Shown piece after piece: positions 57,489-64,000 of a stretch of 64,000 bases of DNA (position 1 is the first letter of the stretch; every line of letters begins with the position of its first letter). The position numbers and the translations under genes were made by a program. The notes under the pieces are model-generated. The model made no database searches. It was not told the DNA's origin and worked only from the letters and a program-made list of their open reading frames with translations. Source of the DNA: Diadema setosum (Eukaryota > Echinodermata > Echinoidea > Diadematoida > Diadematidae); the NCBI RefSeq assembly GCF_964275005.1, contig NC_092705.1, positions 14,421,885-14,485,884 of the forward strand, in the 5' to 3' direction.

Positions 57489-57708
57489 TAGTGCAAAACC
57501 AGAATTTTTGTGCATGAATGAAATTTTTTGTAAATTTCATGAGCCAAGATTCATGAAATTAAAATGCACACAACACTCAACAGTTCTTGTCTGAACATTC
57601 TATGTATAAATGTGTTGATTCTTTGAATGCCGGTGGCATTTTGCCACAAAGGCTGCTGGCTCCAATTCATGAACATTTCATGCCATAAATATTCCTTGTT
57701 TTACAGTA
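57489..57708. mobile_element. Family A element
   Basis: It starts TAGTGCAAAACCAGAATTTT and ends TATTCCTTGTTTTACAGTA. ATGAAATTAAAATGCACACA and GGCTCCAATTCATGAACATT match the copy at 12543-12754. Confidence 0.65.
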
Positions 57709-58473
57709 TACAGGAGCAGGGACCATACAACAAATGACCAGGGCAGGGCCAGGCAGGGGGAATCACATTTACTGTCCGAGTGAGTGAGTCACCAAATCAC
57801 TTGAACCCTCAGGCTCATTCCTCATTTTTGGTAATCTCTGAACTGTTTGTAAGGCTATAAGGGCCAAGGGGCAATGTCAATAGTAGTCCTGCACAAGATT
57901 AAGAGAAACCCAGAATTATATTACATGTAGAAACTCTAGGCCTACTTGCGTGTGGTTAGAATTTTCCTATTGGATTTCGTACAGAGAGCGAAGCTAGCTG
58001 AGCTGAGAGCTGAGCTAGCCAGAGAAGAGTTGGGACTTGCTCACGGATTTGCTCACACAGCACAGCTCATTTCCCTCACACCCAACTCACCAAACCGTAG
58101 TTACAATAACATTTTGTGTCAACTCAATAACTTTAAAATCTAAGTAACATTTGCAAAGGTGGAATGATAGCACTAGTGAATCACCACACAACGAAAAGAC
58201 ATGTTTTGTCATTAGTCATCCGCCAAGTAGGGGTAAAATCTGCTAAACGACCAAACTGCATTTCGCAGATAACGTTGCGTTGTTGGCACAAAACAAGCAG
58301 TATTTGCGTGTAGTGATGTATGGAGATTCGGTAATTCTGTCAGCTACTCGCAGTCTGACATATTTCTGAAAGCAGGTGCATGTTAACACCCTAATCTAGT
58401 CTATTCCAATGGTTCTCAGAAATCATCTATCGGTGACATGATTGAGTGAAGTATGAAGATTGTGAATACTTAC

Positions 58474-58560
58474 AAAATTTTCGTTTTCCTTCCGCTGATC
58501 AGCGAAAAATCCACAAAATCGTTCGTACGACACACAGATTTTGGTGACTTCGTTTCCCGT
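58474..58560 (-). promoter_or_regulatory. SAP130: Probable SAP130 non-coding first exon and start region
   Basis: On the minus strand a strong donor GTAAGTATTC at 58473-58464 follows GGAAAACGAAAATTTT. No ATG lies between the ETS-like site at 58567 and the donor, fitting a 5' UTR exon spliced to 52213. Assignment to SAP130 is inferred from strand, spacing and the acceptor before the ATG exon. The transcription start is not visible. CGCTGATCAGCG at 58493-58504 is a perfect 12-bp palindrome. Confidence 0.5.
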
Positions 58561-59478
58561 ACTTCCGATGTTTGAACCGTGTACCACGCCAGGAATGATG
58601 TTTGTTATCCCCCGCTTGATTGGCTACGGCTATCACTAAACACTGCTGGGTCAAGCATTCTAAAACAACAGATTGGATTGGTTGGATGGTGACCTTAACA
58701 TGGCTTCGTTGATTCATTGATGGGGGAGTTTCCACTCCCGCAGTACATACTACCTACAGCAACGAGGTACTGTAGTAGATACATAATAATGTACCATGAC
58801 TTAATTTTCTTCTTCTTTTTTTTTCTTTTACCAGAGTCGGAATACGACATCAAAAAATGAACAGATTCAGTCATAAGAAGTTCTTTCAAGTACTTAATAA
58901 AAGCACAATGATGTTGTTTTGAATGAGCAAGACCATGCAGCCTATCAAAACTGCTTAGGTGAAATTTCAAGCAGAGATATACATGAAATAGATACTATGT
59001 CTACGTCTGATGGTGCACATACGGTTCCCCACATACAAACAAGTGGGTAATACTCATGTACCTCAGAGTCAATACCGTTGTATGATAAACCTTGAAATAA
59101 TGAAATGTTTTGATGCTAATTCTAAATTGCATCAAAAATAGGTTTACAATTACATCAAGGCCAGTGGTTTCTCAATACACTATCAGTTACCCATCGTATA
59201 TTTACGTTTGTATCTACCCTCTTAGAAATGGACGCTTCTAAAATCGATGTACCACTTATGAATATTTATTTTGTGACATCAATTATCATCATTCTCTGTG
59301 TAGTGGCGCTCTCGAATATAGCAGCAAGCCACCCTCTCAGTGACTGCTCTATTCACCGGGTCGCGTCGCCGGGTCGGGCCCACTACTTCCCGCAGTGAGC
59401 CGCATACAAAATTACTGAAGGAGAGCGCTGGTCGTATGCGTACAGCTAGTAGCTGTGGCGTGGTAACGAGCTTGCACA
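58561..59478. promoter_or_regulatory. Shared upstream region of SAP130 and MED11
   Basis: On the SAP130 side (minus orientation) there are CGGAAGT (58561-58567, ETS-like) and CCAAT sequences in AGCCAATCAAGCG and CCAACCAATCC. On the MED11 side 59330-59460 is GC- and CpG-richer (GGTCGCGTCGCCGGGTCGGG) with CTACTTCCCGC, and no TATA box is obvious. The middle part 58740-59280 shows no nameable element. Confidence 0.5.
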
Positions 59479-59557
59479 ATGTCGTCTAGTTTCGAAGATC
59501 GACTGAAGCAACTCGAAAACATCGAGACTGATATCGCCTGTGTTGTCCAAAATGCAG
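59479..59557 (+). CDS. MED11: MED11 exon 1
   Basis: The exon runs from ATG to donor GTGGAG at 59558. It encodes the first helix, ending CVVQNA plus the first base of Gly. Confidence 0.92.
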
Positions 59558-62500
59558 GTGGAGTTCAAATTCTCATTGTATATAACATGCCATATGATAA
59601 CTGATTTGATGGTGGTGTTTTTTAATCGATCTTGGTTGTATTTTTGAGACAAAGACTATACCTACCTCGTAATGCAATGTCAATGATGTCAATCGAACCT
59701 TCCTTACATTACTACTAGCCATTCCTCATGACCGCCTACTGGCTATCAACTAGCCATGGCTAACCGTTGTACTGATGTAGCACCATGTACCAGCACCAGA
59801 GTAGTCACCAAGGGTGCCATTTATATAGCATATTCTATATGCAGAAAAGGATAAGGTCTGTGAGTCAGTTTTAAGCATACATGTGTATGTATTTTAAAGA
59901 CTTTTTGTTAAAAGCATTGTAAGGTAACGGAACACATCCAATTTATCCAATGGGAAACATTCTAGAATTTGTAGACAAAGTCTCTCTCATAGACTAATAA
60001 TACTGCATAGTCATGGTGAAAAAAAAAAAAATCGTTTTGTTTTGGGTTTTTGTTTTTGTATTATTTCAAAATACTCCCTGTGGTAAGAGATTTTTTTTTA
60101 TCATTTTTCCCCTTAGTTCATGATTCATAACATTGGATAAATAATGGGCAAGCATGACTGTTAAAGCCTATAAAATGTGAAATCATTTCTTCTTGGCCCA
60201 TTTCTAATTACTATGATCAAAATTTCTGTGATATCCTAAGAATGTTTTTCTTTCAGTGTAATTGCAAGTCTACAAATATATAGGATCTAGAACTTTGAGT
60301 TCTTTAATATGACTCATTTAATTATCTTTTTTTTCCTAATTTGACTTTTTGTCCCCGCCGAACGAGTTCGAGCAGGGGACTATGAAACGGGCTCCGTACG
60401 TGTGTGTGTCCGTCCGTCCGTCCGTGCGTCCGTCCGTGCGTCCGTGTGTCCGTGTGTGCGTCCGTGTGTGATCAAAATCTTCAATTTGCTACTTCTCTGT
60501 CATTTATGAGCCAATTTTGATTCTGTTTGCTTTATATGATAGCACTACATGGGAGCTTTGAAACTTCTACACAGAATTTCAGTCGTGACCTTTGACCTTG
60601 ACCTTTGACCTATATTGTACATTTTGCTACAAAATGCTACTCCTTCGCCATTTCTAACCCGATTTCGATTCCGTTTGCTTTATATGATGGCACTAGGTGA
60701 GGGCTTCAAAACTTCTACACAGAATTTTGACCTTTGACTTCTTTGACCTTTGACCTTGATTTTTGACCTATATTGTACATTTTGCTACAATATGCTACTC
60801 CTTTGCCATTTCTAACCCGATTTCGATTCCGTTTGCTTTATGTGGTGGCACTAGGTGAGGGCTTCAAACCTTCTACATAGAATTTTGACCTTTGACTTCT
60901 TTGACCTTTGACCTTGATTTTTGACCTATATTGTACATTTTGCTGCAAAATGCTACTCCTTCGCCATTTCTAACCCGATTTCGATTCCGTTTGCTTTATG
61001 TGATGGCACTAGGTGAGGGCTTCAAAACGTTACACAGAATTTTGACCTTTGCCTTCTTTGACCTTTGACCTTGATTTTTGACCTACATTTTGCTACAAAA
61101 TGCTACTCCTTCGCCATTTCTAACCCGATTTCGATTCCGTTTGCTTTATGTGATGGCACTAGGTGAGGGCTTCAAAACTTCTACACAGAATTTTGACCTT
61201 TGCCTTCTTTGACCTTTGACCTTGATTTTTGACCTGTATTGTACGTTGGCTACAAAATGCTACTCCTTCGCCATTTCTAACCTGATTTCGATTCCGTTTG
61301 CTTTATGTGATGGCACTACGTGAGGGCTTCAAAATGTTACACAGAATTTTGACCTTTGCCTTCTTTGACCTTTGACCTTGATTTTTGACCTGTATTGTAC
61401 ATTGGCTATAAAATGCTACTCCTTTGCCATTTCTAACCCGATTTCGATTCCGTTTACTTTATGTGATGGCACTAGGTGAGGGCTTCAAAACTTTTACACA
61501 GAATTTTGACCTTTGACTTCTTTGACCTTTGACCTTGATTTTTTACCTATATTGCACATTTTGCTACAAAATGCTACTTCCGGCGGGGACATATATTACG
61601 CACCGCGTAATTTCTACTTTTCCTTGTTAATGAATTTTATATCTGACCTATATTCTGATAATAAGCATAAGAATGTATGAGTACAGTGCACTCCCGTTAT
61701 ATTAACAACAACGAAGTAAAGATTCAGACTGCAACATTATCCGCTCTTTTGTATTTTTATAGTTTATTTGTTCTGTGTTATAAGGAAATTTCGATTTAAT
61801 GAAAGAAAACTGCCGGTCCTGAGCTGGAGGACTTCGTTATAACGGGAGTCCACTGTACGGGTATATAGATATTCAGTGTAAACATGACTATATTAGGCAG
61901 TATTTCTTCTCAGAAATTGCATTTTTCTTGGCTTTTTGATGTAAGCTGCAGCTGCATAGTAGTGTGATTGATGCTGAAACTACTCAAAGTATGATTTAGA
62001 ACTTATTGACTCTGCAGTCTAGATAAGTATACGAAGAGTTTGTTTGCAAAAACCGATAAGTCCATATTTGTCAAATGGAGATATTTGCTTCTTTTGACCA
62101 TAACTTCAAAAATATACCTTTATATGTAGTGACCAATATATCATTTAAAAGGTATTATTTTGTACTTTATGAGAGAGACTGTACTTCAAAATCTTCAAAA
62201 ATGGACTTATCGGTTTTTGCAAACAAACTCTTCATATCAGTCATAATATTTCCACCAAAGTTGCATCCAAGTGTACACAGCAAGTCTTTTCCGTGTCACC
62301 TTTGTCCCTTTCTAATTGCATTTGTCCCATTCTAATTGCATTCAAAATAGCGCATCATTTCAGGTTGCGATTAGGATCGCAACCCATATTGTACAGTGTG
62401 AACAGAAATAATGTGTTAATTTGGGAGATTTGGGTCACCAGCCAAATCTCAATAGTTTGTGCAATTTTTCGCAAAAAGACATGAATTTGTACAGTGCACC

Positions 62501-63752
62501 ATGCGTGTTGCTCCTTGCTATTTTTACGAGTTGTGGCACAGTGCGGTATGTTGGCATCGTGACGTTATAGTAAGCACACCATTAATCACGCGCATTGCAC
62601 AGGTCAGCTCTTTGCAAATGATCATGAGTCAAGTTTCGAAATTTTTATAGTGAAAACAATGAATCAAAAAGATGTGACCTTGATCACGATCCATATTTCT
62701 ACATTTCTATGATAAGAACGTCCCTCTCGTCTCTCTTTTCTGTCGTCAGGTAAAGTGGTCCTGGAACTGTCCAAGGACAGACCCGTGGAAAAGCAGATCG
62801 AGACCAACACAAAGACCTTCGTCAAGACGCTCGAGTCGGTGGAGAAAAGGTTGACGGAGCAGATTAACTATCTGTCGCAGGTGAATGCTTTATATGCCAT
62901 GGGGGGGGGGGATAAAAATGCTCCTGCTGGAGGATCATGAAAGCACAGATGATACAATATGTGTGGTCCTCAAATTGCAATTCCATACCTAAGATCTAAT
63001 TAGCTTTATGAACTAGAGTATAAGTAGTGATAAACCAGGATTTTCATCAATATTAGACTGACAATTTCAAGGAGGTTCATAAGTTTCACATGTTTTCACA
63101 GACAAGTGCAAAATAGTAGAGGTGATGAAGTCATCAGTTCAAGAGCTCCAGTGGTTTGTATCGAAAAGTAGAAAAGTATCACAAGCGTCATGTTTGTGCT
63201 CTCTAATTTTCTTAGCAAGTACAACTCATTATCCTCTAAAAGTCATTGCTAAGTTAACCAATGCAACAAATTGATGCAGAGGCTGCAAGCTTTTCTTTCA
63301 CATCCAGAAGTAAAGGAACATGAAGCGAGGATTTGCGTGTAGGTCACATGTGAGGTACCACAATCTCCATTGCATATTTGTATGGTTGATAATGATTTCA
63401 TTATTGAAAATCTTGAAACTTTGAAATTACATAACTTTATTTCTTTATGTCTGATTTTGATGAGACTTCTACCATACTGGCCATTTGATTATGCTCTATT
63501 GAAGCCTGAATATGGTGTGTGAAATTGTGGAATTGTATGTTTGATGAATTGAGCTGAACAAGTGACAGTTTTGGTAAGCTCTGTATCTTCTAGACCTCTT
63601 TGCCTTTTCCAACCTCTCCCTGACAGGTTTCAACAGGGCAGCCGCACGAAGGGTCAAGCTACCCAGCCCAGAAAGAGGCCCAGATGGCCATCCACAGGCT
63701 GGAGAATGCCAAGACCAAGCTGATGGAGATAAAGGGTACCCTGTCCATGTAG
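59479..63752 (+). CDS. MED11: MED11, Mediator complex subunit 11 (complete, 3 exons)
   Basis: MED11 is a small helical subunit of the Mediator head module. It pairs with MED22 and helps Mediator contact RNA polymerase II and general factors in the nucleus. Three exons (59479-59557, 62750-62880, 63627-63752) join in phase to 336 nt, 111 residues, close to the human length (about 117). The protein begins MSSSFEDRLKQLENIETDIA and continues GKVVLELSKDRPVEKQIETN. Family features are the RLxQLxxIExDIAxxxQxAGxxxxELSKxKP pattern and the later coiled segment FVKTLESVEKRLTEQINYLS. The C-terminal helix is AQKEAQMAIHRLENAKTKLM. ATG is the first in-frame start after the CpG-rich region. Confidence 0.92.
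60346..61628 (-). mobile_element. Helentron-like non-autonomous element, locus 3 (inverted)
   Basis: This is the reverse complement of the elements at 27032 and 37233: hairpin end TTTTTGTCCCCGCCGAACGA, (TCCG)n tract, about seven tandem units of about 155 bp, and an end CTACTTTTCCTTGTT. TGACCTTTGACCT occurs in each unit. It lies in MED11 intron 1, and is the longest copy in the window. Confidence 0.82.
61682..61857. mobile_element. 176-bp TA-ended MITE in MED11 intron 1
   Basis: It starts TACAGTGCACTCCCGTTATA and ends GTTATAACGGGAGTCCACTG TA. It is the same family as 39532-39718, with better preserved ends. Confidence 0.75.
62033..62233. mobile_element. 201-bp element with a perfect inverted repeat of over 30 bp
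   Basis: GAAGAGTTTGTTTGCAAAAA followed by CCGATAAGTCCAT at the left is exactly inverted at the right. Weaker pairing continues inward (GGAGATATTTGC, AAAATCTTCA). No coding content is inside. Confidence 0.8.
62364..62386. repeat. Short perfect hairpin
   Basis: GGTTGCGATTAGGATCGCAA CC forms a 9-bp stem with a 4-base loop. No function is assigned. Confidence 0.7.
62750..62880 (+). CDS. MED11: MED11 exon 2
   Basis: The acceptor is CTGTCGTCAG and the donor GTGAAT at 62881. The exon encodes GKVVLELSKDRPVEKQIETN and TKTFVKTLESVEKRLTEQIN, ending YLSQ. Confidence 0.93.
63627..63752 (+). CDS. MED11: MED11 exon 3 (stop TAG)
   Basis: The acceptor is CTCCCTGACAG. The exon encodes VSTGQPHEGSSYPAQKEAQM, AIHRLENAKTKLMEIKGTLS and M, then TAG. 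A 3' UTR follows to the window end, without an AATAAA before 64000. Confidence 0.93.
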   Translation, partial: VSTGQPHEGSSYPAQKEAQMAIHRLENAKTKLMEIKGTLSM

Positions 63753-64000
63753 CAGCGGAGATATGCAGCACAGAGCGAAGATGCGGTTACCAGGGGCAAC
63801 CTCCTGGTATTGCCTTCCTTGGAAGTCACATAGGCCCGTAAAATGTCGTGTTGTGGGCAGATAAAGTTGAGGAAGGAGCTTGGTCCCATTGCTAGCACTC
63901 CATGTCGTGCATTGGCACACTGCACTGCCCAAGAGTCCGGGGTGATTGTAAATGCCATCTCTTCAACAACTCTGTGCTTTGAGGCATGCAGGAACTGAGG

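Larger units (their letters stand above)
52214..58473 (-). other. SAP130 first intron (6.3 kb)
   Basis: This is inferred between the proposed 5' UTR exon and exon 1. It holds a tandem duplication (53919-54248), a (CA)n run, and one family A element (57489-57708). No coding exon was recognised. Additional 5' UTR exons cannot be excluded. Confidence 0.5.

Noticed and set aside
58499..58735. 78-codon minus-strand ORF upstream of the 58473 donor
   Set aside because: It overlaps the CCAAT/ETS promoter-like sites and stops before the donor. No homology; at most an upstream ORF if transcription starts further out.
60346..61628. CRISPR-like array (regular repeats)
   Set aside because: Units are contiguous 155-157-bp tandem repeats without unique spacers, in an intron of a eukaryotic gene.

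Overview
The window looks like nuclear DNA of an invertebrate deuterostome, most likely an echinoderm. It is AT-rich, has long introns, and is dense in short transposon-derived repeats and microsatellites. The species call is an inference from general character and repeat style, not from a diagnostic marker. Three conserved, multi-exon protein genes were rebuilt from splice sites and homology, and together they explain all the coding signal I can support. Recognition of the families rests on remembered arrestin, SAP130 and MED11 sequences; no alignment was run.

Layout. (1) 2070-18974, plus strand: the last eight coding exons of a non-visual (beta-type) arrestin. Its 5' exons lie left of the window. 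(2) 18975-32574: arrestin 3' region and a repeat-rich tail-to-tail intergenic interval. (3) 52198-32575, minus strand: a complete SAP130 coding sequence (Sin3A/HDAC co-repressor subunit) in 17 coding exons, 1176 residues, with a probable non-coding first exon near 58474-58560. (4) 59479-63752, plus strand: complete MED11 (Mediator head subunit) in three exons, 111 residues. SAP130 and MED11 are head to head across a promoter region of about 0.9 kb, so a co-repressor scaffold and a co-activator subunit may share regulatory DNA. Arrestin and SAP130 converge. All exon phases join without frame breaks.

The non-coding space holds the most unusual material. Three copies of one repeat element (27032-28006, 37233-38076, inverted 60346-61628) carry tandem units of about 157 bp, palindromic left ends and a hairpin right end. 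This resembles non-autonomous Helitron/Helentron-type elements with minisatellite cores. Each unit carries a perfect AGGTCA direct repeat with 1-bp spacing (DR1), giving about 16 potential nuclear-receptor sites in the window. A second theme is a set of unrelated palindromic elements ending in TTAA, from about 70 bp to 1.16 kb. A third is several families of 150-270 bp inverted-repeat elements with TA-type ends. No operons, CRISPR arrays, rRNA or intact tRNA genes were found.
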